NCBI RefSeq assembly: GCF_000373265.1
Contig: NZ_KB890762.1
Location: forward strand, 506,833-570,832
Reading direction: 5' to 3'
Source: Pontibacter roseus DSM 17521
GTDB lineage: Bacteria > Bacteroidota > Bacteroidia > Cytophagales > Hymenobacteraceae
DNA length: 64,000 nt
The notes under the pieces are model-generated. The model did not search any database, was not told the origin of the DNA, and saw only the letters and a list, made by a program, of their open reading frames with translations. A program made the position numbers and the translations under genes. This document shows positions 37,492-45,838 of the stretch, in pieces (within the stretch, counting starts at the first letter, position 1; each line of letters starts with the position of its first letter).

Positions 37492-38079
37492 TTGAACTAC
37501 CTGGCCCATACCTTCCTTTCCGGCGATGACGAAGAACTCCTGATTGGCAATTTCATAGCGGATGCCGTGAAGGGAAAACAGGCGGCGCGCTTTGCTCCAG
37601 GTATAGCCAGAGGTATCCGCCTCCACCGCCTCATTGACACCTATACCGATACCCACCCAGTAGTTGCCCAGACCAAAGCCCGCCTTCGCCCACGCTATAA
37701 AAAGTACGCACCCGTCGTAGCCGATTTATACTTCGACCATTTTCTGGCGAGACGCTTTGGGGAGTTCTCGGAAGAGCCGCTGGAGCGCTATACCGCACGT
37801 GTCTATACCTTGATTGATGCCCATTTTGAGTTGCTGCCGGAGCGGGTGCAATATTTCTTCCCGTACATGATGCGCCAGAACTGGCTGTTGTCTTATGCCG
37901 AAGTTGCAGGTATAGGGCAGGCACTGGGCGGCCTCAGTCGCAGGACTTCCTTTGAGTCAGGTATGGAGACGGCGGGAGAGGAACTGCTGGAGAACTACTC
38001 GCTTTACAACGAAGAGTTTTCGGCCTTCTTCCCGGAACTCATAGCCTATGTGAAGCAGATGATTCAGGAGCTGGATTGA
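37492..38079 (+). CDS. acpH: Acyl-carrier-protein phosphodiesterase (AcpH)
   Basis: 195 residues. HD-like metal-dependent hydrolase that removes 4'-phosphopantetheine from holo-ACP. Start MNYLAHTFLSGDDEELLIGNFIADAVKG; metal-ligand regions GIRLHRLIDTYTDTHP and VVADLYFDHFLA. The start codon is TTG at 37492, fitting the conserved N-terminus exactly; no ATG is available. Contains three AGGTATAG/CTATACCT copies. Convergent with slyD. Confidence 0.9.
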   Translation: MNYLAHTFLSGDDEELLIGNFIADAVKGKQAARFAPGIARGIRLHRLIDTYTDTHPVVAQTKARLRPRYKKYAPVVADLYFDHFLARRFGEFSEEPLERYTARVYTLIDAHFELLPERVQYFFPYMMRQNWLLSYAEVAGIGQALGGLSRRTSFESGMETAGEELLENYSLYNEEFSAFFPELIAYVKQMIQELD

Positions 38080-38091
38080 GCGCCAAACAAA

Positions 38092-38118
38092 AAGGGGCCA
38101 CCTCAACGGCAGCCCCTT
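38092..38118 (-). terminator. Terminator downstream of slyD
   Basis: AAGGGGC (38092-38098) pairs with GCCCCTT (38112-38118), with a further GCC/GGC pair inside. A T run follows on the minus strand. It may also serve acpH on the plus strand. Confidence 0.7.
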
Positions 38119-38140
38119 CTCTAATAAGTTTTAGTTCTGA

Positions 38141-38656
38141 TTAATGGTGGTGTACACCGCCTTCGCCGTGCACGTGGCCGTGGTCCAGCTCATCTTTGGT
38201 GGCTTCGCGTACTTTTTCCACTTTGCCTTTGAAGTTCAGCTCTTTGCCAGCCAATGGGTGGTTAAAGTCCATAGTAACGGTGCTATCGCCTACTTTAGCC
38301 ACACGGCCCTGTAATTGGTTGCCTTCGCTGTCCGCCATCGGGATGAAGTTACCTACTTCCAACATGTTGTCCGGAACATTGCCTTCAATCTCGAATACGC
38401 TCTTTGGAAGTTCCACCACAGCGTTCTCATCGAAGTCACCGTAGCCAGCCTCTGCCTCCAGTTTGAAGTCAAAGCCATCACCCGCGTTCAGACCATCCAG
38501 GTTCTCTTCGAACTGGTCCGGCAGGCCGCTCATGCCGTAGATGAAGACCATCGGGTTTTCTTCATTTGCTATTTCCACGAGGCTCTGCTCACCGTTTTCG
38601 TTTTGGATACGAAGCTCATAGGAGAGCGTCACCACTTTGTTTTTCTCGATTTTCAT
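38141..38656 (-). CDS. slyD: FKBP-type peptidyl-prolyl isomerase, SlyD type
   Basis: 171 residues. FKBP domain with an inserted-in-flap chaperone domain: VTLSYELRIQNENGEQ, MVFIYGMSGLPDQFEENLDGLNAGD, VDFNHPLAGKELNFKGKV (here MDFNHPLAG). The His-rich tail DHGHVHGEGGVHHH is a nickel/zinc-binding tail as in E. coli SlyD. Assists folding in the cytoplasm and may buffer metals. Single gene. Confidence 0.94.
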   Translation of the reverse strand: MKIEKNKVVTLSYELRIQNENGEQSLVEIANEENPMVFIYGMSGLPDQFEENLDGLNAGDGFDFKLEAEAGYGDFDENAVVELPKSVFEIEGNVPDNMLEVGNFIPMADSEGNQLQGRVAKVGDSTVTMDFNHPLAGKELNFKGKVEKVREATKDELDHGHVHGEGGVHHH

Positions 38657-38782
38657 GTAATGTGCTTTTGTTTTGATACCAGAAAGGTAGAAATATAAAG
38701 TTTAGGTCCATAGTCCGACCGCCACTAAATCCCGTCACCTTCTGATTTTTTATACAATATGTTTCCTTCCCTAGTACCTACG

Positions 38783-40723
38783 TTAAGGAAGGCACTCTGT
38801 TAATTCCCAGGCACTTTTATATGCCCCAATGCGCTCTGTATAGGCAATCAGGTCCGCAAAGAAAGGGTGCAGGGAAAGCGTAGCGCTGTCGCCGACAATC
38901 ACCAGTTTCTTGCGCGCGCGTGTCATACCTACGTTCATTCGGCGAACATCTCCCAGAAAACCAATCTCGCCTTTCTCGTTGCTGCGCACCATGCTCATGC
39001 AAATAATGTCGCGCTCCTGGCCCTGGAAACTGTCCACGGTGCCAATGGTGAGCTGCCGTTTTTTATAGAGCTCATGCAGCCGCGGCGTATGCTCCACTTT
39101 GTCCTGGAGATAGTTGATTTGGGCACGGTAAGGTGCGATGACCCCAATCCGCAGCGGGGCTACGGCCTCCTCTTCGTTATAATCTTTGAGCAGGAGCGAG
39201 AGGTGGTTGAGCAGCAAATCTGCCTCTTCCGGGTTTGCGGCGCTCTGGCTCTCGTTCATCTCGGTTTCATTGTAGCCACAACCGGCAGTGTCAATAAACT
39301 CTACTGCCTTGTCAGGAGCGAAAATGGTGCTATACCCGTGCAAGTCGCTGCTGTGCACACTCTCATGAGCCACTAACTCGCCGTGGTAAAACTGCTGGTT
39401 CGAGAACTCCATAATCTGGTGGTGCATGCGGTACTGCGTCTTCAGCATCACCGATACCTCCGGCTGCCGCTCAATGCACTTCTCAAACAAGGTGATTCCC
39501 AAACCGCCTTTCTCAGCATCTAAAGACTTAACCGTAGGGGGCAGCTGCCGGTGGTCGCCAGCCAACACCACCCGGTTAGCGCGTGTAATGGGCACCCAGC
39601 AACCTGGCTCGAGGGCCTGCGCCGCCTCATCAATGAATACGGTGTCGTAGCTCAGGTGCCGGATAGCCTTGTTGGCCGCACCCACCAGCGTACACGTGAT
39701 GACCTGAACATTGTCCAGTAGGTCGTCGGTGATGTAATGCTCCACGTTGTCTGCCTCATCCAGCAGCCGGTGGCTTTCCGCTTTGTACAGTTGCCGCTGT
39801 GCCCGCTCCTGATGCCCAAAGTTGCGCTTGTACTGATGCGCCATGCGCTTGTACTCCTCGGCGGTTTTGCGAAGGCTCTTCAGGTCCTTGTACGCCCGGT
39901 GGGCCATAATCTGGGCATCCAAGGTATGCTCGAGCAGCACATCCGACACGCGGGACGGGTTGCCTATGCGGATGACATTCACACCTTCGTTGGCCAATTT
40001 CTCAGTGAGCAAATCCACAGCTGTATTGGAAGGTGCGGTCACCAGCAGTCGTTTCTGCGTTTTCAAGGTATGCAGAATGGCCTGCACCAGTGTAGTGGTT
40101 TTACCCGTGCCCGGAGGACCATGTATAATGGCTACATCTTTCGACTGCGCAATCTTCTGCACCGCCTCGTTCTGGGACGGGTTCAGTGTCGGAATCTCTT
40201 CTACTGGCTCATTGGTGAAGGAGGGGGCCTTGATTCCCAGCAGTATGTCCCGTAGCTCCGCCAGGCGGGTGCCTTTGGCTTCCTGCACTTTCTTGATGGC
40301 ATACTCCATCTCGCGGTAGCTCATCTCGTCAAACGTGAGCTCAATGCCCAGCTTGCCGCCGTCCACCCAATCCGGAAGGTCTTCTTTGTTAGTAGCGAAA
40401 AGCACTTTGTTACGCTTTAGGCCCACTACCACGCCATTCAGGTTGGCCCGCTCCCCGTTATTTCCAAAAAAAGACGCTGCTTTGCCGGTCTGGAATAGGT
40501 GCAGCTGATCACGGTCGGATGTGCGCTCCAGTTCCAGCACCACCTTGTTACCAAAGCCGATTTCCTCCTTGGAAATAACCACCGGATACCAGCACAGCCC
40601 CATGGCTTTGCGCTCCGTGATGGAGCTTTTGAGTGCCTTCAGCTTGTATTGCTGCCGGTCTTCTTCCTGTTCTATTTTAAGCAGTTCCTGTACCTGCTTC
40701 AGTTCATCGAAAATGTCAATCAT
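38783..40723 (-). CDS. SF1 DNA/RNA helicase, IGHMBP2/Upf1-like
   Basis: 646 residues from the ATG at 40723; the frame is open to a TTG at 40732, which is less likely. N-terminal beta-barrel domain, then Walker A GPPGTGKT at 202-209, Walker B VFIDEAAQALEPG, motif III VVLAGDHRQLPPT, motif V IGTVDSFQGQE, motif VI RRMNVGMTRARKKL: a complete superfamily 1B helicase core. Homologues of human SMUBP-2/Upf1; the cellular role in bacteria is not defined. Monocistronic, with a terminator hairpin just upstream ending the previous gene. Confidence 0.92.
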   Translation of the reverse strand: MIDIFDELKQVQELLKIEQEEDRQQYKLKALKSSITERKAMGLCWYPVVISKEEIGFGNKVVLELERTSDRDQLHLFQTGKAASFFGNNGERANLNGVVVGLKRNKVLFATNKEDLPDWVDGGKLGIELTFDEMSYREMEYAIKKVQEAKGTRLAELRDILLGIKAPSFTNEPVEEIPTLNPSQNEAVQKIAQSKDVAIIHGPPGTGKTTTLVQAILHTLKTQKRLLVTAPSNTAVDLLTEKLANEGVNVIRIGNPSRVSDVLLEHTLDAQIMAHRAYKDLKSLRKTAEEYKRMAHQYKRNFGHQERAQRQLYKAESHRLLDEADNVEHYITDDLLDNVQVITCTLVGAANKAIRHLSYDTVFIDEAAQALEPGCWVPITRANRVVLAGDHRQLPPTVKSLDAEKGGLGITLFEKCIERQPEVSVMLKTQYRMHHQIMEFSNQQFYHGELVAHESVHSSDLHGYSTIFAPDKAVEFIDTAGCGYNETEMNESQSAANPEEADLLLNHLSLLLKDYNEEEAVAPLRIGVIAPYRAQINYLQDKVEHTPRLHELYKKRQLTIGTVDSFQGQERDIICMSMVRSNEKGEIGFLGDVRRMNVGMTRARKKLVIVGDSATLSLHPFFADLIAYTERIGAYKSAWELTECLP

Positions 40724-40737
40724 CTGTATCAAAAAAG

Positions 40738-40765
40738 AAAGGCTGGTATGGGTATGCCAGCCTTT
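40738..40765 (-). terminator. Terminator hairpin between the coiled-coil gene and the helicase gene
   Basis: AAAGGCTGG (40738-40746) pairs with CCAGCCTTT (40757-40765), with a 10-base loop. On the minus strand TTTCTTTTTT follows. It ends only 15 bases from the helicase start codon. Confidence 0.7.
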
Positions 40766-40925
40766 TCGATTAGTAAATTTTATGTACTTAAACCCGCTGA
40801 AAGGTATGCATTCATAACAAATGACGTGCTATAAATAATTCCTGTTCAGCTAGCTTGAATTAATGGCTTTGTTTGTTGTCTGCCATACCTGTAGGAAGCC
40901 ATTAGGCACCCGCTGCATTACGAGC

Positions 40926-41522
40926 TCAGGCCTTTTTGCGTTTCTTGGGAGCGGCTTTTTTGCTCAGGCGAATCTGCAGGAAAACGGCGTATAGGAAAAG
41001 CACGAAAGCCGCCCCAGCCAGAATGGCAATCACCCTGTCTTTGCCATAGCGCACCTCATCGGCGGCCTTAAGCTGCTCCTGCACGTCCAATATGACGCGC
41101 TCGCGCTTCTTGGCCTGACTCTGCAGTGTTTTAATCTGGCCTTGCAGGTCAGCTATCTGGTTGTTTATCAGGCGCTCGTCCTGCACAATCTGCTTGCCGG
41201 CCCGCTGGTTCTCCACGGTGCTTTGGGCAATCTTCCTGACGCTGACCTCCTTGACGGCATTGATGAGCTCCGAGTCCTTTCGGATGATTTCCTTGAGGGT
41301 GTTGACAATGTTGAGCAGGTCTTTTTTGGATTGCTTGCCCCAGAAGTTGCTGTTCTGCTGGCTGTAGTACTGGTACTCAAGCACCAGCTGCTCCCGCTCG
41401 CTCATCAGGCGTGCGAGTTTGTCTTCTTTTTGCTGCTGCTGCTCTTGATTTTGTTCCTGCGCCTGAACACCCACAAACCAGAGGCAAAGTGCTAGTGCTG
41501 CCAGTAGTTTCTTCATCATCAT
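40926..41522 (-). CDS. Secreted/periplasmic coiled-coil protein with C-terminal membrane helix
   Basis: 198 residues from the first of three adjacent Mets (MMMKKLLAALALCLWFVGVQAQ), a clear signal peptide; the longer frame start at 41552 would place 10 extra residues before it. The mature part is Gln/Glu-rich coiled coil (about 22-155), followed by one membrane helix (RVIAILAGAAFVLFLYAVFLQI) and a basic tail KKAAPKKRKKA. So it is an inner-membrane protein with a periplasmic coiled coil. Family not recognised. Its 3' neighbour is the helicase; its 5' neighbour is the MMPL exporter gene 60 bases away. Confidence 0.7.
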   Translation of the reverse strand: MMMKKLLAALALCLWFVGVQAQEQNQEQQQQKEDKLARLMSEREQLVLEYQYYSQQNSNFWGKQSKKDLLNIVNTLKEIIRKDSELINAVKEVSVRKIAQSTVENQRAGKQIVQDERLINNQIADLQGQIKTLQSQAKKRERVILDVQEQLKAADEVRYGKDRVIAILAGAAFVLFLYAVFLQIRLSKKAAPKKRKKA

Positions 41523-41583
41523 AAAAAGGATTGGTATACTTATTACACGCAAATATGGCCATCCTTATTGGATTAGGCCAGTT

Positions 41584-43842
41584 TTATTTTCGGGGCGGGC
41601 GGTAAAAGAAGAGGATGAGCACCGGCAGCAGCAGCAAATCGGCAAGCAGGGCAAACACAAGCGTCAGGCTAACGAACACGCCCACATAGAAGGTAGCATC
41701 GAAAGTGGAGAGCACCAGCGTCAAAAAGCCAGCCACCAGAATGCAGGAGGTGATGATGATGGCCTTGCCTGTAGAGACCAGCGTGCTTTTAATGGCATAG
41801 GGCAAGGTCTTCCCTTTCCGCAGTTCCAGCTTGAGCTTGCCCAGGAAGTGGATGGTGTCGTCAACGGCTATACCGAAGGCAATGGTAAAGATGATGGAAA
41901 CAGACACGGTCATGTTGATACCCAGGAAGCCCATGATGCCGCCTATCATCATGAGGGGGATGATGTTAGGGACAAGCGAAATGATGACCATGCGCAGCGA
42001 ACGGAAAATGATGCCTACCAGCAGCGCTACCACCAGGAAGGCAATCAGCAGTCCCTCCAGCATGTTGCTTACCACGTACTCATTGTTCTTGTCCAGCATC
42101 ACGGCACTGCCCGTAATACGCGTCTGCAGCAGTGTAGGGTCTATCTGCTGGTCAATGAAAAGCTGCAGGGAATCGTTAAGCTCAGCGGCCCGCGCACTGC
42201 CTACGTCCGTCATCTTACCAGCGAGACGTCCTTCTTTCATGTCGGCAGTCACGACGGAGCGGAGCTCGCTGCGTTTGTTGAAGGCATCGAGTCGTCGCTT
42301 TACTTGATTCATCTCGTGCGGGGTATCCGGCAAGGTATAGAAGTCGCTGAGACCGCCATTCTGTGCACGGTGGAGTGTCTTGACCACCGTGACAGGCGAG
42401 CTGATGAAGTTGAGTCCGTAGGTGTCGTAAAGGTAGCCCTCGATTTGGTTTACTTCCTGCAGCACCTCCAAATCATACATGGTTCTACCGGGTGCCGCCT
42501 TCAGGTGCAGCTCAAATGGCCTCACGCCTGAGAACTTGTTCTCGAAATACTGGAAGTCCTGAATGATAGGGTCGTCGTCTCCCAAATCCTCCAGCAGCGT
42601 GGTGTCTACCTTTATCAGACTGAGCCCTATCAATGAGAGTAGCGCAATGCCCATACTAGAGTATAGGATGAGCTTGGGTTTGCGGAGGATAAAACGGTAC
42701 AGACGCCGCATCAGCACAGGCCAGGAGAATTCGCTTCGCCGGGTTAGTCTTTGACTAGGCTTCTGGATGAGCAGCAGGATGGCGGGGAGCACGGTAAAGG
42801 CCAGTACAAAGGCAAGCATCACCGAGATACCTGTATAGAGTCCGAAGTTCCGGATGGGCACGATTGCGGTAGTAAGCAGGGTCAGGAAACCCACGGCGGT
42901 GGTAAGGGAGGTCAGCAGGGTAGCCATACCTACCTCGCGCAACGTGGTGCGGATGGCCAGGAGTTTGGAGGCGCCAGCGCCGACAGCCGTGATGTAGCGC
43001 GACTGGATGTGGATGACATCGGACATACCCACCACAAACATAATAGTCGGCAGCAGCACCGTCATGATGTCAATGGGCTTATTGAACATGCCCATCACGC
43101 CCAGGCTCCACAGCACCGACAGCAGCACGACCACCAGTGGCACCAGCACACCCCATGGGGTCCTGAAGGCTATCCAGAGAAAGGCAATAACCAGCACGAT
43201 GGAAGCTGACATAAAAACGGCCAGTTCTACCTTCATTTTCTCAATGAACACGGATTGCGCCAGGGCCTTGCCCGCGATGTGATGGTCGGAGAGTTGCAGG
43301 AGGTCCAACTGCTGGTACAGGTATGCCAACAAGGTATCGCTGTCGGCTTTGCCCAGGTTGTCGGATGTCTGCACGAAAAGCGACACAGCGGTCGCATCCT
43401 CTGAAAAGAATGTCCCGATTAGCTCTCTGTTGCTGTAGATGCGGGCGGAGTCCTCTGCGTAGCGATTGGGCTCGTCAGCATGCAGGTATGGAATCTCAAA
43501 ATAGCCGAACTGCTCCACCACTGGGCTCCGGAGCGTGGTGGGAGAGAGCACAGACTCTATATGCGGCTGCCCCAGCAGCAGCTTGGTCAAGCTATCGACG
43601 CGCTGTAGGAACGAGGCCTCGAAAACGCTGTTGCCCCCATTGTCCAACCCGATGAGCAGGTAGTCGTTGTCGTTGCCGAACTTGTCGCGGTAGCTGTAGT
43701 AGTAGGAGAGGTCCGGGTCCCCTTCCGGGAAAAAGTTGTCGAAGTTGTAGTCGAAACGGAGGCGGGAGGCAAAGATGCTGCTGGCCAACGTGAGGACTGC
43801 CACGAGGGTGAGTACGAGGATGCTGCTGGTCTTGTGGTTCAA
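41584..43842 (-). CDS. RND-superfamily exporter, MMPL-type
   Basis: 752 residues with the RND two-repeat plan: one helix near the N-terminus, a periplasmic loop, five helices; then again one helix, loop, five helices. The transport-motif regions GMSDVIHIQSRY (first half) and AFGIAVDDTIHFLGKL (second half) carry the acidic residues expected for proton relay (GIAVDDT is the typical form). Shorter than AcrB (~1040), so of the MMPL/hopanoid-exporter-like class that moves lipids. No membrane-fusion protein or TolC gene nearby. Divergent from a small Cys-rich secreted protein. Confidence 0.9.
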   Translation of the reverse strand: MNHKTSSILVLTLVAVLTLASSIFASRLRFDYNFDNFFPEGDPDLSYYYSYRDKFGNDNDYLLIGLDNGGNSVFEASFLQRVDSLTKLLLGQPHIESVLSPTTLRSPVVEQFGYFEIPYLHADEPNRYAEDSARIYSNRELIGTFFSEDATAVSLFVQTSDNLGKADSDTLLAYLYQQLDLLQLSDHHIAGKALAQSVFIEKMKVELAVFMSASIVLVIAFLWIAFRTPWGVLVPLVVVLLSVLWSLGVMGMFNKPIDIMTVLLPTIMFVVGMSDVIHIQSRYITAVGAGASKLLAIRTTLREVGMATLLTSLTTAVGFLTLLTTAIVPIRNFGLYTGISVMLAFVLAFTVLPAILLLIQKPSQRLTRRSEFSWPVLMRRLYRFILRKPKLILYSSMGIALLSLIGLSLIKVDTTLLEDLGDDDPIIQDFQYFENKFSGVRPFELHLKAAPGRTMYDLEVLQEVNQIEGYLYDTYGLNFISSPVTVVKTLHRAQNGGLSDFYTLPDTPHEMNQVKRRLDAFNKRSELRSVVTADMKEGRLAGKMTDVGSARAAELNDSLQLFIDQQIDPTLLQTRITGSAVMLDKNNEYVVSNMLEGLLIAFLVVALLVGIIFRSLRMVIISLVPNIIPLMMIGGIMGFLGINMTVSVSIIFTIAFGIAVDDTIHFLGKLKLELRKGKTLPYAIKSTLVSTGKAIIITSCILVAGFLTLVLSTFDATFYVGVFVSLTLVFALLADLLLLPVLILFFYRPPRK

Positions 43843-43951
43843 TTGAATCTGAATGTGATGAAGGTCATTTTGAGCTTTCGCCGGAAATGGTAAATTTACT
43901 CTCAGAACAACCTACGTGCATTTTCTGTTTAAATTTTTATCAATTGACAAT

Positions 43952-44224
43952 ATGAAAAGATTCATTCTAACGATTGCCCTGGCTGGATTCCTGGGAGCAG
44001 GTATAGCCAGCCCAGCCCTAGCCTGTGAAGGCGGCAAGTGCAAAATGGAGCACAGCGACAAAACCGGCAAAGCCAAGAAAGGCAAAAAAGGTGCTCAAAG
44101 TGAAAGCTGCCACGCCACGACGGCCACAGCCAGTACTTCGGGAACTGCAGCCGCCAAGTCCTGCTGCGCTAAAAAGGATGCCCCTAAAGCAGAGGCCGCC
44201 AAAGAGACTAAAGCACAACGCTAA
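43952..44224 (+). CDS. Small secreted Cys/Lys/Ala-rich protein, possible metal binder
   Basis: 90 residues from MKRFILTIALAGFLGAGIASPALA (signal peptide); the frame is open to 43916 but the shorter start fits a signal sequence. The mature ~66 residues hold CEGGKC, SESCHA and SCCAKK, that is five Cys, two His and many Lys, low-complexity. The pattern suggests a periplasmic metal-binding or disulfide-bearing peptide; no known family recognised. Divergently placed from the RND exporter with a 109-base gap. Own terminator. Confidence 0.6.
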   Translation: MKRFILTIALAGFLGAGIASPALACEGGKCKMEHSDKTGKAKKGKKGAQSESCHATTATASTSGTAAAKSCCAKKDAPKAEAAKETKAQR

Positions 44225-44235
44225 ACCGCTTTAAG

Positions 44236-44273
44236 AAGAAAAGGCCTCCAGATGATTTTGGAGACCTTTTCTT
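44236..44273 (+). terminator. Terminator of the small Cys-rich gene
   Basis: 15-bp stem (44236-44250 with 44259-44273), one mismatch, 8-base loop, followed by T-rich sequence. Confidence 0.8.
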
Positions 44274-44292
44274 TTATACAAGGTATGTAAAT

Positions 44293-44319
44293 CAGGTATG
44301 GGTGAATCCGCCATACCTG
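44293..44319. repeat. Perfect inverted repeat CAGGTATGG / CCATACCTG
   Basis: 9-base arms at 44293-44301 and 44311-44319 with a 9-base spacer, between the convergent small Cys-rich gene and dbpA. It is built from the AGGTATGG variant of the dispersed motif. No T run, so not an evident terminator. Confidence 0.65.
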
Positions 44320-44332
44320 CCATTATAATATT

Positions 44333-45712
44333 TTACTTCACCAGGCTCACCTTAAACTTACGTCCCTTTATCTTGCCGTTGGTCAAGGCCGTGGCTATCT
44401 GCTGACTCTGCTGCGCAGGTATGGCCACGAAGCTGGCTTTGTCCTGCACCTCAATTTTTCCTATTTGTTCTGCTGTCAGCCCGGCTTCGGCAATCAGGGC
44501 GCCTACGATGTCGCGCGGGCTGAGCTTGTCTTTGCGGCCTGCGTTGATGTGCAGCGTCGCAAAGGCCTCAGAGGTCTCCGGCGCTGCGCCAGCTGACTGC
44601 TTGGCCAGTGATTCCGCCGATAGCCACTCATCCATGCGTACCAGTCCCCAGTCACGCAGCTTTTTCTCGTCGCGCTGGGTGGCCATGGTATAGACCACGC
44701 CGCTTCGGCCGGCCCTGCCGGTGCGCCCGCTCCGGTGCAGGTAGGCTGCTTCGTCGTCAGGCAATTCATAATGTATGATGGTCACCAGCGAGGCGATGTC
44801 GAGGCCGCGTGCAGCCAGATCCGTTGCAACCAAAACCTGTGTGGTGCGGTTGCGGAAGAGCGTCATTACCTTGTCCCGGTCCGGCTGCTCCATGCCACCG
44901 TGCAGTGCCTTGGCCACAAAACCCTCCTGTTGCAAAACGGCTGCTACCTCATCAGAGGCGCCGCGGGTGTTGCAGAACACCACCGTGCCTGCCGGGTTGA
45001 TGCTTTTGAGCAAGTCAATCAGAGCCCGCTGCTTCTCGGGTTGCTGTACTTTTATACCTACCAGCTTCACTTGGTCAGGTATGGCATTGGGCGACACCTG
45101 CACGAACTGCGGATTTTTGAGCGATTCAGCAATCAGCTGTTTCACTTCTTCAGGCATGGTGGCAGAGAAGAGCAGTGTCTGGCGTTTGGGCGGCAGCGCT
45201 TCCATAATCTGGTCTATCTCATCGGCAAAACCCATCTCCAAAAGTTTGTCGGCCTCGTCCAGCACCAGTTGCTTCACCTGGCCCAGGTCCAGCGTGCGGC
45301 GGTACAGGTGGTCGGTGAGGCGGCCGGGGGTGCCGACCAGCACTTGCGGCGGGAAAGCGAGCGAGGCCCGTTCCTGTGAGAAGGCATGGCCTCCGTAGAA
45401 GGCACTTATCTTCAGGTTGGGGATTTGCTGCGCCAGCTGCTTCAGTTCATGGCGCACCTGCAGCGCCAGTTCACGGGTGGGCACCAGCACCAGGGCCTGA
45501 ACGGCCTGCACATCTGGGTTCACCTGTTGCAGGATGGGAAGCCCATATGCCACGGTTTTCCCGCTGCCGGTCTCGGCTTGTCCGGCCACATCGTTGCCTT
45601 TGAGCAGGAGCGGTAAAGCAGCCTGCTGAATGGGTGTAGGGGTATGGAAGCTGAGCTCGTCAAGGCGCTGCAGCAGCGCGGGAGAGAGTTTGAAATCTTG
45701 GAAACCGGGCAT
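44333..45712 (-). CDS. dbpA: DEAD-box RNA helicase DbpA
   Basis: 459 residues from MPGFQDFKLS; the frame continues to a Met at 45757, but that would overlap the -7 box. Q motif and Walker A AETGSGKT at 46-53, PTREL, GTPGRL, DEAD (LVLDEADKLLEMG), SAT, and HRSGRTGRAGRSG. The C-terminal domain (LSPRDIVGALIAEAGLTAEQIGKIEVQDKASF and on) is the RRM-like DbpA domain that binds hairpin 92 of 23S rRNA. Acts in 50S ribosome assembly. Confidence 0.92.
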   Translation of the reverse strand: MPGFQDFKLSPALLQRLDELSFHTPTPIQQAALPLLLKGNDVAGQAETGSGKTVAYGLPILQQVNPDVQAVQALVLVPTRELALQVRHELKQLAQQIPNLKISAFYGGHAFSQERASLAFPPQVLVGTPGRLTDHLYRRTLDLGQVKQLVLDEADKLLEMGFADEIDQIMEALPPKRQTLLFSATMPEEVKQLIAESLKNPQFVQVSPNAIPDQVKLVGIKVQQPEKQRALIDLLKSINPAGTVVFCNTRGASDEVAAVLQQEGFVAKALHGGMEQPDRDKVMTLFRNRTTQVLVATDLAARGLDIASLVTIIHYELPDDEAAYLHRSGRTGRAGRSGVVYTMATQRDEKKLRDWGLVRMDEWLSAESLAKQSAGAAPETSEAFATLHINAGRKDKLSPRDIVGALIAEAGLTAEQIGKIEVQDKASFVAIPAQQSQQIATALTNGKIKGRKFKVSLVK

Positions 45713-45732
45713 AGGAATGGATACGTTCGGAG

Positions 45733-45740
45733 CAAAGGTA
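45733..45740 (-). promoter_or_regulatory. -7 box of dbpA (TACCTTTG)
   Basis: Perfect TAnnTTTG on the minus strand, 20 bases before the chosen dbpA start and inside the longer reading frame, which supports the shorter start. Confidence 0.5.
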
Positions 45741-45838
45741 CGGATTTTAATCGCCAACCTTCAGCCGGATTATACACGCCTCCTTTTCACAAGCCTGCGA
45801 TGCAGCACCGGCTATACCCTTTGTGCTAGCATTTCAGT

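Noticed and set aside
38141..38190. His-rich tail of SlyD as a possible separate metal-binding gene
   Set aside because: It is in frame with the FKBP domain and is the normal SlyD C-terminus.
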